Positions 11,300 to 22,429 of a stretch of DNA of 64,000 nt are shown here, piece by piece (the stretch's first letter is position 1; each line of letters begins with the position of its first letter). Under the pieces are notes generated by a model that saw only the letters and a program-made list of their open reading frames with translations, searched no databases and was not told the DNA's origin. Origin of the DNA: Undaria pinnatifida (taxonomy: Eukaryota; Sar; Phaeophyceae; Laminariales; Alariaceae). Position numbers and translations under genes: made by a program. Location: NCBI GenBank assembly GCA_012845835.1, contig JABAKD010000029.1, positions 3,506,844 to 3,570,843 on the forward strand, given 5' to 3'.

Positions 11300-12060
11300 C
11301 ACCCCACAACCCACCGCAGGTTTTTGGACAGTGGCCCGTTCAACGGTCGGATGTAGACAGCGTGGTTTCAGCGTTGGCGCTGGGGTGTGGAACCAGCACG
11401 GAGGCATCGCATTAGCCAGCAGGTTCGGACAGTGGGCCGTTCGGCGGTCGGCGTGGAAAGAGCGGGTTCAACCGTTGGTGCTGGGGCGTGGAATCAGCAT
11501 GGAGGCCTCACCCATATTGCGATGCCTCCTTGCTGGCTCCACCTACCACCACCAGCGCTTCGCCGACTCTTTCCATGCGGAACGCCGAACGGGCCATTAT
11601 CCGAACCTGCTGCAGGGTGTGGACGGTAGTCTCCGTGATCAACTTGGGGTCCACAACGGTGGGGGCCGTAGCGATTTTAGGCGCTGCTGTGCGCGCGGTG
11701 GGTACACGGAGAGAGACGCGTGCTGCGGAAGCGGACGTGCCAATTGTTACTCACGGGGATCTTCAACTGAGGCGTTCCAAGTACCCAACATTGTTGGAAC
11801 TCGTTTTGGGTTCTTCAAGTTGTTCGCTATATACCTAGGCCATGGGGCTATTCCTCGGGTCGCATCTAACGCAACGCCTCTTTGCTGGTTCCACTTCCCG
11901 GTAACAACGCTGAACCTGCTGTGTCCATGCTGTCCGCCGAACGAGCCATTTTCCAAACCTGCTGTGGGGCGTGAACGGTAGTCTCTCGTAATGGAATGGA
12001 GAGCCACGGCGGGGGCTGTGGCCTTTTCGGGAGGCTTCGCTGCTCAGGCTGTCGCGCACC
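11300..12060. repeat. Compound array of direct and inverted copies of the fold-back repeat
   Basis: Several copies of an arm containing GGACAGTGGGCCGTTCGGCGG (about 11328, 11430) face inverted copies containing CGCCGAACGGGCCATT (about 11587) and CCGCCGAACGAGCCATTTTCC (about 11935). A second pair, GGAGGCATCGC near 11400 and GCGATGCCTCC near 11520, is also inverted. A 267-codon frame (11178-11981) crosses the array, but its content mirrors the repeat and I do not treat it as a gene. Confidence 0.55.
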
Positions 12061-12321
12061 GTGCCACATTCAAGATAACACACCCTTTGGACGGTTTTCC
12101 TAGTTTTTTTCTCGAAGCATGGGGAATATAGCACGGCAGCTGTGAGCTTGACCGAATCACTAGTTGATAAGCTGTTGCTGAGTTACACTTCCGGGTAGTA
12201 CCCGCGGTACCTTACACCTTGTTTGTTGTTGTTCTCGCTTTGACTCACGGCCATAATCTAGCGGTCGCTGTTCCGGTGCGTTACAAAACAACTTCACACT
12301 GTTATTAATTGTGTGTCACAG

Positions 12322-15300
12322 GTGGCCAGGTTAGCTGCGTCAGTCAAGGGCCTGGAGGAGCGGTTGCAGGCGATGGAGATGAGGCCCATCGATTTCGCAG
12401 TGTGAGTTCCGAGCCCGATTGATCCCGCCGGTGTACCGTGTTCTTTGTCTTTTTTGTTCTGTGGTTGTACAGTAGGTCGTGAAGCTGACTCTTAGGCCGG
12501 TGCTCAATTTCAAAATCAAGGTTATAAAACCAAAGAATCGAAACCGACGTTACAAGGCCGAACCAGCCATACCGGAGTAACACAAGCATATTATTTTTAC
12601 CTAACCAAGTACGTTGCGAAACCAGACTTGCCAAAACCTGCCCCCGGTTGTTTGTGTCACATGAAAGAAACCATCGCGATACACCTCTGTGACCTGGCTC
12701 TCTTTTCCCTGCATGCTTCCTTGCTCGCTTTACGCTTGCCCATGTTACAACACCAACATAACCAAACTTGATCCAAGCAAGCGAAGTAACAGAACCCAGC
12801 CACAACACCACACTTCCCAAACCCTACCCGCGCCTTTTGGCACCACGTGTCACAAACCAACGACTTTTCCTGTGTCGACTTTGTTCTCTTCTCCCTGCTT
12901 ACTTCACTTGCTCGCTGTCTACCCAAGTTGCAAACCAAAGTGGCCAAATCTTATTAGCAGGGGCAAAATTTCGAGACCAAGCAACAAAACCAATAAACAA
13001 AAACAAACTTCCTAAAACCTGCCCGCGGTTTTTGGTATAATAGCGCGTGCGAGAAACCAAAGGGAGGCCCCTTTGTGAACTTGGTCTCCTCCCCGTGTTT
13101 GCGTGCTTACTTGCCTCTTTGCCTCATTGCCTGCCTTTGTTTGCTTGCGCTCGGTTGCTCATAACTCGGCATTGTTTTTTTTTTGTGATCCGGCGTGTTT
13201 GTGCTTGAGCAGTGGGCAAGGAGAGCTCGCTAGGAGGAGAGCTGGGCTCGAAGCGCTCCGGCGGGAAGTGGTGAGATATGGAGGGAAACGTAGGGGGGGG
13301 GGGGGGGGGGGGGGCGAGATAGAGCAAAGGAGAAATTAGGATGGATGCAGAGATGATGATGCTAACGGAGATGAAGGAAACAATACTAATAATATACACA
13401 CCTCGAACAGATCACATCTATATCATATAGATTATATGGATTTTTCATTTATTTTTTTCACACGTCTACTTTCCAGCTTCTGGACAAGCCGTGGTCACAG
13501 GTGTCGTCCCTTCTCCCCCTCGGTTCTTGCCTTCAATTTTTATCGCGCATAGGGTTCAGCAATCCCACTGCTCGTCGATTTTTCATCGGGTGTTGCTAAC
13601 TCGCGCTCATCGCGCTTTCCGCAAGTCAACTTGTTCACAAGAAAAATTCCCCATGAAATTTTACGAGTATGCACTCGGGGGGACTCGAACTCACGAAACT
13701 GACCTATACCAGGCTCGAAGATAACCTGATACACCACCGGGACGACAGGCTATATAGATCATCTAGACTATCTACAGTAGATCCTGTATCTGGCGTTATG
13801 GGATGGAACAGAGTACAACTCCAACCGAGGAAATATGTGATAGATCGTGCAGATCGTACGGCTCCCACCCGGTGACATTGAGCTAGACCACACAGATCCT
13901 GCCTGATATGTCTAGATCATCAAGTGGGGATCGGTGATCCGAGAGGCAGTCAGACACACGCCGCACGGCAGCATCACAACAACGTTCACCCTGCACAGGC
14001 GAGGCTTAACGCTCCCCGCTCAGCAGAAGAGCAATTCACTTTCAACACCCTGAACACGACCAAGGCTAACATCAAGGTAAGACGTTGCCTTAGTCTGTGT
14101 CGCCTCGAGACACTTTCCCTTGTGTTTCCCTAGGGGACACTCTCGGTGTTGTCTCACTGGTTCTCGGTCTCCTTCCTTGATTGCCTGTGTATGATTTGGG
14201 GTGTGGCAGGCGAGACCTTATCTCTTACCTCGAATATATCCGGACCGTTTCGCGCTGTGTACCATACCGTACCCATTATACCGGGGCGGGCACCACCACC
14301 TTTACCACGATACCGTACGCCTGTTGGAATAACGGTATACTTTTCCCACTTACCGGTTACCGGTAGTTCACCATACTTAGCGGTTACCAGTACGTTACCA
14401 TACTTGCCGGTTGTCGTTACGTTACCATACCTACCGGTTACCGATATTCTTGTATTCACACTTAAAAATAAACTACAGCTGTGAGATCGAGGATTTCGTC
14501 GAAACTCATTTTTGCAACCTGTGTGTGATACTCCGATTGCGCGTGTTACGGCGCGTGTATGTCCTCATGAAGGGTAAAGCTCGACGACTCCCCGTAGTAC
14601 CAGCTAGTACCAAGACATACGGGTTACCGTTGCAATGCCGTATTTACTGGTTACTGATACTTTACCCGTTACCATCAGTTTACAGATTCGTCGATTACCG
14701 GCTCACTACTATAGTCACCGGTTACCTGCATTTTTACTGTATGAATCCGGGTACCGATACGTTTCACCTTATTTATCGGTTACCGGCCCTTTCTTGTATA
14801 TACCGGTTACCGTTACAGCACCATATTTACTGGTTACCGGTACTTTGAACATTCTCTGTCAAGGTGGATAGCTGCTTTGCTACACAGCAGTACCAGGTAG
14901 GTCTATGAGCCTCCGAGTCGCTGACCGATAACGTAATCGCCCAAACCCCTTTAGAACTACACCCGTAGTCTGGGGGACAAACTACTTGGAAACACTGTGG
15001 GGTCTTTTTTACAGCAGTAAAAATGGTTAATTATGATTTTTTTATACTTCGTACAGGGCAAAATTGACCACGAAAATTGATTATTACGGCATCGGCCACC
15101 GCTGATGCAAAAATTGGTTTCTTCAACTCGTTTGAGGCTTTAGTATTAAGCAGAAATTGACGACAAAAATCGACGATCTCGGCATTGGCCCCCGCTGGCG
15201 AAAAATGGTTGATTAACTCCTTTGAGACATGTTTAAGGGAAAAACTGACCGAGGAAAATGATGATTACGGCATCGGCAACCGCGGGTTCAAAAATGGTTA

Positions 15301-18300
15301 ATGAACTCGTTTCACAACAGTAATTATGGTTAATTTGATGTCTTTGATACTTCGTACAGGGCAAAATTGACCACGAAAATTGATTATTACGGCATCGGCC
15401 ACCGCTGGTGCAAGAATGGTTGTTTTAACTCGATTGAGACTTCAGTTTTAGGCAGAAATTGACGACGAAAATTGACGATCTCGGCATTGGCCTCTGCTGG
15501 CGAAAAATGGTTAATTAACTCCTTTGAGACTTGTTGAAGGAAAAAAACTGACCGCGAAAAATAATGAATTCGGCATCGGCAACCGCGGGTTCGAAAATGG
15601 TTATTGAACTCTTTGTACAACAGTAAAAATGATTCATTTGATTTCTTTGATACTTCGTACAGGGCAAAATTGACCCCGAAAATTGATTATTACGGCATCG
15701 GCCACCGCTGGTGCAAGAATGGTTGTTTTAACTCGTTTGTGACTTCAGTTATAGGCAAAAATTGACGACGAAAATTGATGATCTCGGCATTGGCCTCTGC
15801 TGGCGAAAAATGGTTAATTAACTCCTTGGAGACTTGTTAAAGGGAAAACTGACCGCGAAAATGATGAATTCGACATTGGCCACCGCGGGTTCGAAAATGG
15901 TTAATGAACTCCTTTGAGACTTGTTACAGGGCAAAAATTGACCACGAAAAATTGACGATTACGGCATCTGCCACCGCTGGCGCAAAAATGATTAGTTGAC
16001 TCCTTTGAGACTTGTCATAGGGAAAAACTGACGACGAAAATTGAAAATTGACGATTACGGCACCGGCCACCGCTGGTTGGGGGTTCATAAATTGGTGTCC
16101 GTATTACCTTGAACAGGCCAACAACGCACAACGCTCGTAGGGGACGGTACTACTTGTTTTTGCACTGCTACTGTACGCGCGCACGCTACTCGTAGATTCT
16201 TGAAAATATAACTCAATTATCGTTTTTTTGGTCACCATACTTCATTTCGATCAAGCCGTCAATAGGGTACAGTTCGATGCGAGTCGACGGGGGAAGAAAT
16301 AGCTGAAAGCTTCTCACGATGAAAAATGGAAGCACGTCCCGTAGTCGGGAGGGGAGAAAAAGCCTAGCATACTTAGCGACCCCGGGTCTGAGTTATGTCT
16401 AGGGAGGGGAAAGGGGAAAGGAAAAGTGCGAAGATGGTAGAAGGGACGCGCAAAAAAATACAAGAAGAGGGTGAAGCGAGTAGGCTGTAAAAGATTTGGC
16501 GCTCCACGGCCAGACATCCTGATTTTCTGTGGTGTCCCAAGAGGACGGAAAGAGGGGTGCGTACTGATCTTCTGTGGTGCTCCCAGAGGACAGAAAGAGG
16601 ATTTGAGAGTGCGAGGAGCACGTTTCTTGCAGCTTCGAACGAAGCAAAACAATACACAAGGCCTTCGAAAGGCAAACCCCATGACCCGTGACCCTCGTTC
16701 GCCGGTGTGCTTTCTGGAGTTTCCAAGATTGTGGAGCACTCATCTACGAAACGACACACTGATTGTGCCGCATGTACCGTAAATCGGCGTTTGACAAGCC
16801 CTAAAGCGCACTGCTTGTAGCACCTTGTGCTGCTCTGGCCTACTCGCTATAGGCGACTATGCTCCCGATAGCTACGTGGTGCTACTGTTTGTTGTACGCC
16901 TGGAAGTTGATAGGCAAGTACCTATTATTGAAATGACCCCTTGATGGAGGTGACAACGGCAACGGTGTTGCAGTACATCAACACTTAATGACAGATATTT
17001 GTTAAGAGAGGTAAGGCGTGTGTGCGTTCCAACGACCAGATTTTGGACCAAGAACAACTAGGAACAGCTAGCAATAGTAGCCTGCCACCTTTCGCCCCCG
17101 CCCCCCCCTCTATGACCATAAGACTATGACATGATATGTACCCCCCCCCGCCCCCGCCGCTGTACATAAAAGACGTGTAGTGCTGTGAATACTACAGATA
17201 AAAGCTTGCCGTTCTATTACTTGATTCCTCATGTGATACGACGTTGGTGAGGTTTGTGGCCGTCAAGGGACATCCTTGGTACTTCCCCGGGTTTACTAGG
17301 TGCACATGGGTCACGCAGTTGGTGTATCGGATAGTTTCCCTCTGGGGGTGTTGCTGGTGACGTGATCATTTTTCGCCCATGTAGTCCGCCGACGATGTGG
17401 TCGCTCGCAGCCGGTCTCTGCTCCGTGGCTCGCAGCTCTGCAGTGCTTACGTGATCCGAAGGCTCGTAATCTGATAACGGGATCTGTGACGTCGGGGGGC
17501 ATCCTTTGGGGAATCCTTCCGGGTTTTCGACTAATATGTAGGCGTGCATGCTTTTTAGTCAAACTTGATCTACCTCTGTGAATCTCCGCATGAGGCGTGT
17601 GGTGCGGCTCCTGAGGTGCACAAGACAGCCCACAGGAAGCAAGACTGTTAAGCACTGTCAGTCGGGGTTTGTGTCAGATGATGTAATGGTCGGGGCTCCT
17701 GTGCGGCTCCATAGTTGAAGACGTGAGGGCTTCCTGCATTGCGCGGATGGTCTCGTTTATTAGATGCCTGGATCCGGGCTCTTTCAATTATGTTTCGCTC
17801 ATGACCGCGGGTGCTGCGTTCGTCGTATGCGTGGATGGCCAGCAGCAGAGCTACGACCTTGCCCATCACCAAGTGTAGGATCGCATACATGTCCTGGTTG
17901 ACTCCGCTGCGACGCCAGGCCGCATTCGACCGAACTGTTCCCCGCATTCCCGCCGGGTCGTTCACAACGTGCGACCGGGCCCATCAACGCATTCCACCGG
18001 GCCAATCAAGACCTTTATGCGATTCTATACTTGGTGACTGGCAAAGACGGTGGCTCTCCTGGTGGCCCACCCACGCCTACGACCAACATGGGACACGCAG
18101 TGATGGGGAACAGGGGGTGAAATACCTCGAATCCATGTATTTCACCGATGAGACCATACACGCAGTACGGGAGGTCCTCGCAGCTACAGACATGAAGTCA
18201 GACGAGGACTCCGACCATTAGATCGTGCAACCAGTCGGTTAGCCCCCGACTGACTGTGATTCCCTCCTGCGGGGTGTCTGACGTACCTCAGCGGCCGCGC

Positions 18301-21004
18301 ACGCTGAGATCCCGCTAAGTATACGTGTCGGTTACAGGAACATTACCGATATATACCTACCCCTACTCCAACTACGATGTTGATCCTAAGCCTACCCCAG
18401 CGCTCGGTCGTACTAACCCTCACCCTCGCCCAAACCTTCCCGTAACACTGCGATATATACACATTGTGTCGCACTCATTCGCGCTAACTCGTTGGCTCTC
18501 TAGGACGCTGCTCGGGGCGGGAGGGGCGCGACGGCGCCCAGGGACTCGCCGACAGGGGCTAGCGGCGGAGGAGGATCGAACGATGTTTACGGCTCCCGTC
18601 TCGAGCAGCAACGAGAAACTATGAAAGGTGAGCGGGTCAACCGCTCCACTGATGTTATGTGTCCCCTCGCGTTTTTTCGGTAGGAATTTGAAAGACACCT
18701 CAGCTCTCTCTTGATTTTTTTTATGATAATTAGAAAGACACCTCAGCTGTGACTTCCGAGAGTTTCGTCGAAGCGTATGCTTGCAAGCTGCCGCTGTCTC
18801 CTCTCAAGTTTTTAGATAATTTTGAGAGACAAAAAAGTTGTAAGGCCGATAAATTCTTCGAAAATCGTAGTTGCAAGCTACGCGTGGTACTTCGATCGAT
18901 CGTGCGGGGTTTATGACCTACTGTCGTCAAGTACCAAGGTATGTATTCTAGCGCGTTTTTGTGCGATCCCTAGCCTGGGTTTTTGCTCGATTTTACTGGA
19001 TACCCCTTGCGCGATCCCGAGGCTTTATCTCTTGAACGATTCCCAAGCTAACCCTTGTGTGGTCGCTAGGCGGCTGCGCTAGCGCAAGAGAGTGATTGCT
19101 GCGCGTAGCATTGTCTTGGTGCTTGAGGAGAGTGGCTTGCTATGCTGTGCCCATACCGATAATCTAGTGGAACTCCTCGCCGCCGATCTGTATTATCCGA
19201 AGCGAATCGGGTGGGGAGGGTTGGCGTTGTTTTTCCGGCCCTGGCAAGGAATTGCCGAATAATTGTGAGAGGAATCGGGATTAGAACAGCGAGGAAAGTA
19301 GCCCTCTTAAGGGTTTTGTCTTTTTTGCACCATGTCAGGTTCTGTCTGCCTTTGTGTCTTCTCTTTTTCTGAGCGTCCCTGCCCGCGCGACCATCCGTGG
19401 CCCTTACTCCCCTTCCCTCCCTCCCCACCACCTCCCCCACCCCCTCAACCCCCGCCATACCCCACCCACCCTCACCCGTTCGCGTTCCCTCCTCTTGCTA
19501 GAGCACGACCGCATGCTGGCCGACCTGGGGCGAGGAGTCGGTCGGTTGAAGACACAGTCGGTCATGATCAACGAGGAAACGTCACTCCATGTCAGGCTGC
19601 TAGGCGACATGGAGGGGGATGCCGAAAGAGCTTCGTCAGGCCTCCGGAATGAAGCGCTGCACGCCGAAAAGGTTCGTTCTGTTCTTAAAACCCTTTTTAC
19701 AAAGCGAAAGTATTCCGCACGCTTTCCGAGTTGTTTTGCCCGCCAACATGTGGTGCAGTGCTTAAAGCTGCGAAACGAGACGCAGCAAGCCGGAAAAAAG
19801 ATGTTTGTTCTTCGCCCTTTTTGGAATTGCCAATTGTGCCACACTATTCTCGAGTTGTTTGTCCCCCAAAACATGGGTGCACTGCGAACAGCAGTGAAAT
19901 GAGACGCAGCACGCCAAAAAGGGTTTGTTCTTATCCCTTCTTAGCGTTGTGATAATTATCCCACACTAATTCCGAGTAGATTTTCGCCATAATCGTGGGT
20001 CAGTTCGAAAGATGCGAAACGAGGTGAAGCACACCGAAAAACGATTGTTGTTAACCCTCTTGGAATGGCGACAGTTATCCCACACACCTTTCCCAAGTAG
20101 GTTGTCCCCAGACATGTGGGTGCATTGCTTAAAGCTGCGAAATGAGGCGCAGCACACGCCGGATTTTTTTTTTTTTCTTACCCCTTTTTAGAATTGCGAC
20201 AGTTATCCCACACTAATCCCAAGTAGGTTGTCCTCGAAAACATGGGTGTAGTAGTGCCAAAAGCCGTAAAACGAGACGCAGCACCCCGGAAAGGGTTTGT
20301 TTTTGATCCTTTTTGGATTTGCGACAATTGTCCCACACTAATCCCGAGTAGCTTGCCCCCCAAAACATGTGTGCAGTGCTAAAAGCTGCAGCACGCTGGA
20401 GAAAAAATGTTTGCTCTGCACCCTTTTCAGAATTGTGACAATTGTCTAACACTAATTCCGAGTAGTTTGTACTCAAAATCATGGGCGCCGTTCGAGAGCT
20501 GCGGAATGAGGTGCAGCACGCCGAAAATCCTTGACCCTTTTTAGAGTCGCGACGGTTTTCCCTCACTTTTGCCGAGTTTGTCCCTAAAAATCGTGTCGAC
20601 AGTTTGAAAGGTGCGGAATGAGGCAGCACGCCGAAAATATTTTTGTTATTTACCCCTTTTTAACAGCGTCGGTATTGTTAAGGACGTTTGATTTTTTGTG
20701 GGAAAATATCCAGTACTACAAGGGTTAAGAGCCATCTTCCCTCACACTGGCTGCGTTTTGTCCAGCGTATACACCTGCCCGTAGGTACTATTAATAATTA
20801 TTTTCAAGTACCCTCTACGAGTATATCGCCGTGGTAACCCCCCCCCCCCCCCATTCCCTTTCATCCCTTTTTGCTCGCCGTCGCCGCGGTTGGAACTCCC
20901 GTTAAAACCGCCAGATTCGGGAAAAGAGCAAGACGTTTAACCTCTACGTGATCATCATAGTTTTGGCCATAATACTCGCGATTCTTGTATTCGCGGGCAT
21001 CTGA
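12322..21004 (+). CDS. Qc-SNARE (syntaxin-8-like), 5' end not found
   Basis: SNAREs zip vesicle and target membranes together for fusion. Exons linked by phase are 12322-12399, 13999-14076, 18504-18627, 19502-19671 and 20915-21004 (stop TGA). The first two encode amphipathic helices (VARLAASVKGLEERLQAM; ARLNAPRSAEEQF) suitable for an N-terminal bundle. The SNARE helix starts at the end of exon 3 (RLEQQRETMK) and fills exon 4, with a Gln at the expected ionic layer (GRLKTQSVMINEE) and a C-terminal LRNEALHAEK that resembles syntaxin 8. The last exon is a tail anchor: basic IREKSKTFNLY, about 17 hydrophobic residues, then stop. Exons 3-5 are secure; exons 1-2 fit by phase but are less certain, and a start exon upstream is missing. 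Introns contain the arrays listed separately. Confidence 0.8.
12590..13150 (+). repeat. Tandem repeat of about 200 bp, about three diverged copies
   Basis: Segments with CAAAACCTGCC(C/G)... then a GTGTCACA..., a CTCTTCTCCCTGC and CTTGCTCGCT recur near 12640, 12825 and 13015. The array sits in an intron of the SNARE gene. A G homopolymer of about 20 follows at about 13293-13313. Confidence 0.5.
13459..13746 (-). repeat. tRNA-derived SINE, copy 3 (full length)
   Basis: The tRNA-like head lies at about 13660-13746 and the body runs to about 13459, ending next to an A/T-rich stretch (T-run on the plus strand, i.e. an A-rich tail in element sense). It lies in the SNARE intron, antisense to the gene. 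Same structure as copies 1 and 2. Confidence 0.7.
14270..14850. repeat. Degenerate array of palindromic CGGTTACCG motifs
   Basis: The motif (A/C)CGGTTACCG and close variants (TTACCGGTTACCGGTA at about 14350, CCGGTTACCGATA at about 14437, TACCGGTTACCGTTAC at about 14802) recur at irregular spacing on both sides of a family B repeat fragment (14461-14610). Similar GGTACCG-rich sequence occurs at 29830-30015. The motif is self-complementary and can pair with itself in either orientation. Confidence 0.5.
14461..14610 (+). repeat. Dispersed repeat family B, truncated copy 2
   Basis: It begins AAACTACAGCTGTGAGATCGAGG and follows the 5' half of the element at 27024-27336, ending shortly after the CGACGACTCCCC segment. 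It is embedded in the CGGTTACCG array. Confidence 0.6.
15005..16085 (+). repeat. Higher-order tandem repeat, 302-bp unit of three monomers
   Basis: A monomer of about 90 bp with the landmark GGCATCGGCCACCGC and variants occurs at about 15090, 15180, 15270, 15392, 15483, 15572, 15693, 15787, 15871, 15963 and 16059. The spacing 90-90-122 repeats, giving a 302-bp higher-order unit in which every third junction carries an extra segment of about 30 bp with a TTTGATACTTCGTACAGGGC core. The last two monomers lack the extra segment. The array lies inside the 4.4-kb SNARE intron. Confidence 0.75.
17229..18220. pseudogene. Relic of a Copia-type retrotransposon gag, two copies in inverted orientation
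   Basis: On the plus strand, 18007-18219 reads through frame changes as NQDLYAILYLVTGK ... HAYDQHG ... DGEQGVKYLESMYF ... AVREVLAATDMKSDE, close to the layout of UBN2/Copia gag (W..N..xY..L.L...G.A, then KY.. and LxxLKM.xxED). On the minus strand, 17750-17920 reads NQDMYAILHLVMGKVVALLLAIHAYDERSTRG, clearly a homologous copy. The two face away from a point near 17950. No protease, integrase or RT is seen, and there is no LTR I can define. The assignment to gag rests on pattern memory only. Confidence 0.4.
19672..20665 (+). repeat. Intronic tandem array made from the SNARE exon 4-intron junction
   Basis: About eight copies, spaced 109-127 bp, follow exon 4. Each contains a degraded form of the exon end and donor: a purine-rich AATGAGGCGCAGCACGCCGAAAA followed by a GTTTGTTCTTAACCC-like stretch (landmarks near 19780, 19906, 20026, 20149, 20276, 20388, 20512, 20621). 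Between these lies a shared CAGTTATCCCACACTAATCC / GAGTAGGTTGTCCCC body. The exon copy itself ends at 19671. Confidence 0.75.
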
Positions 21005-21589
21005 CGGACTACCGGGCCAGGCTGGACCAGACCCGATCTATGCAGAGTTGTTGTTCCCCGGATTTTGTGTGCAAAGTGGGATTATTCCGGGATTTTTCTA
21101 TGCCGGCGTGGGATTATTCCGAATTTTCTATTTCTTGCGGGGGAGTGTTTGCGCTTTCGGTATTGGAGGGAAATTTCCGTTTTTCTACTCCGACCGTGTA
21201 CAACAAGGACGCCATGAGACGGCTGCTTGGTCGCCGTCAGTCAGTCATACATTTAGGAGACTCCACACTAACAATAGTGTTGTGACGTCAAGACGGCCGT
21301 CCGTCACAGACGTAACCTGGCGTCTCCCGGCATCCTCGGTGCAAAATGTGCTTGTTGGAGGGGTTGGGTGCTGCTTGCCGTTGGTATCGATGTCGCTTTT
21401 GTTGAAGATCGGTTAATACGTCGTCTTCGTAGGAGGCGAGTTTGTTTTGGAGGGAATATCAGCCGACTCCGCGGCGGAACCTTGGTTTTCGCGCTTTCGA
21501 TCCGTTGCCTCCGACACCAAAATAGCGTTTCCTTTGGGTGGGTTTTCTGCCTGTGGTTTGGACACGCTCCTTCCAACAATGCCCCAAAA

Positions 21590-21775
21590 CGCGTTCCTTC
21601 GGGTGGTTTTCGTCGCGTGTTTTCGACGCTCTGCTTCCGAAATCGCGTAAAACGCGTTCTTAAGGTGGTTTTCTGCGCGTGTTTTGGGTTCAGCGGGAGG
21701 TTGCTTCCGAAATCGCGTAAAACGCGTTCTTAAGGTGGTTTTCTGCGCGTGCTTTGGGTTCAGCGGGAGGAAACT
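21590..21775 (+). repeat. Direct tandem duplication of about 70 bp
   Basis: Two nearly identical units start with CGAAATCGCGTAAAACGCG at about 21640 and 21708, each followed by TTCTTAAGGTGGTTTTCTGC and a GGGTTCAGCGGGAGG end. A more diverged earlier unit lies near 21590. Confidence 0.7.
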
Positions 21776-21910
21776 TGCTCCCGAGGGAGGCGTGTTGGGG
21801 GGCGGTTAGTAGGGCCATGGTACCGGTGGGGTCGGACGCTTTTGGGGTGGAAATATAGAGTTTCACGTGCGAGGAGCCGCTGAAAATCAATGGTGTAGCG
21901 TTACCGTAGC

Positions 21911-22152
21911 GACTGATTCTACGATAGCCCCCCCCAAAACCAGCGGTTTTCTTTAAATACCGTTTCATGGCTCTCGACACGAGGAAGGGCGCTAATGTGT
22001 TTTTTATTGTTTGCAAAGGACTACTAGTACTATCGAACGATGACGTCAGGGTGGCAAGGGGCACCGTATTTCAGGAGGTACGGCCGGGAGCTGGTTTCAG
22101 AACCGGCGCTTTCGTTAAAGAAAAGTTGGGGGGGCTACCCTAGAACGACTCG
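21911..22152. mobile_element. MITE-like element, family E copy 1
   Basis: The left end GATTCTACGATAGCCCCCCCC (21915 onwards) and the right end GGGGGGGCTACCCTAGAACG (to about 22150) are imperfect inverted repeats, and the interior matches 50552-50800 in reverse orientation (CATGAAACG, GACGTCATCGTTCGAT, GAAACCAGCTCCCGGCCGTA landmarks). It is too short to code for a transposase, so it is non-autonomous. Confidence 0.6.
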
Positions 22153-22175
22153 CTAGCGTGCGTGTTCGTTTTGAC

Positions 22176-22429
22176 GCTTGCTACGATAGAGGTTGCACTG
22201 TTTCGTCTGAAGTGGTTTTTGAATGACTTAAGACACTCCTTAACCCAAAATCGTCGGAAATGGGCAAATTTGTTTTGCATGATTGTCGTTCTGTACCTAG
22301 GCCATGGGATTTTTCATCTGGTAGCAGCTGTATTCTCCTCTCAATCAGTTTTTGGGGAGGGACATGTCTCGAGCTCTCAAATTGGGAAACACTCGGAAAA
22401 AAAGTGCTGCACCTCTATCGTAGCACGCG
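22176..22429. mobile_element. MITE-like element, family D copy 1
   Basis: Terminal inverted repeats GCTTGCTACGATAGAGGTTGCA (22176-22197) and GCACCTCTATCGTAGCACGC (about 22409-22428) enclose about 250 bp with no coding potential. Related elements with the same ends are at 39208-39454, 49378-49685, 56946-57180 and, more decayed, 34635-34885 and 42766-43035. Confidence 0.6.

Noticed and set aside
11178-11981. 267-codon frame on the plus strand
   Set aside because: Its content is the translation of direct and inverted copies of the fold-back repeat; no domain, no splice support.
12120-12199. Possible upstream SNARE exon (SLTESLVDKLLLSYTS)
   Set aside because: Helical and attractive as an N-terminal piece, but its donor phase does not match the exon at 12322.
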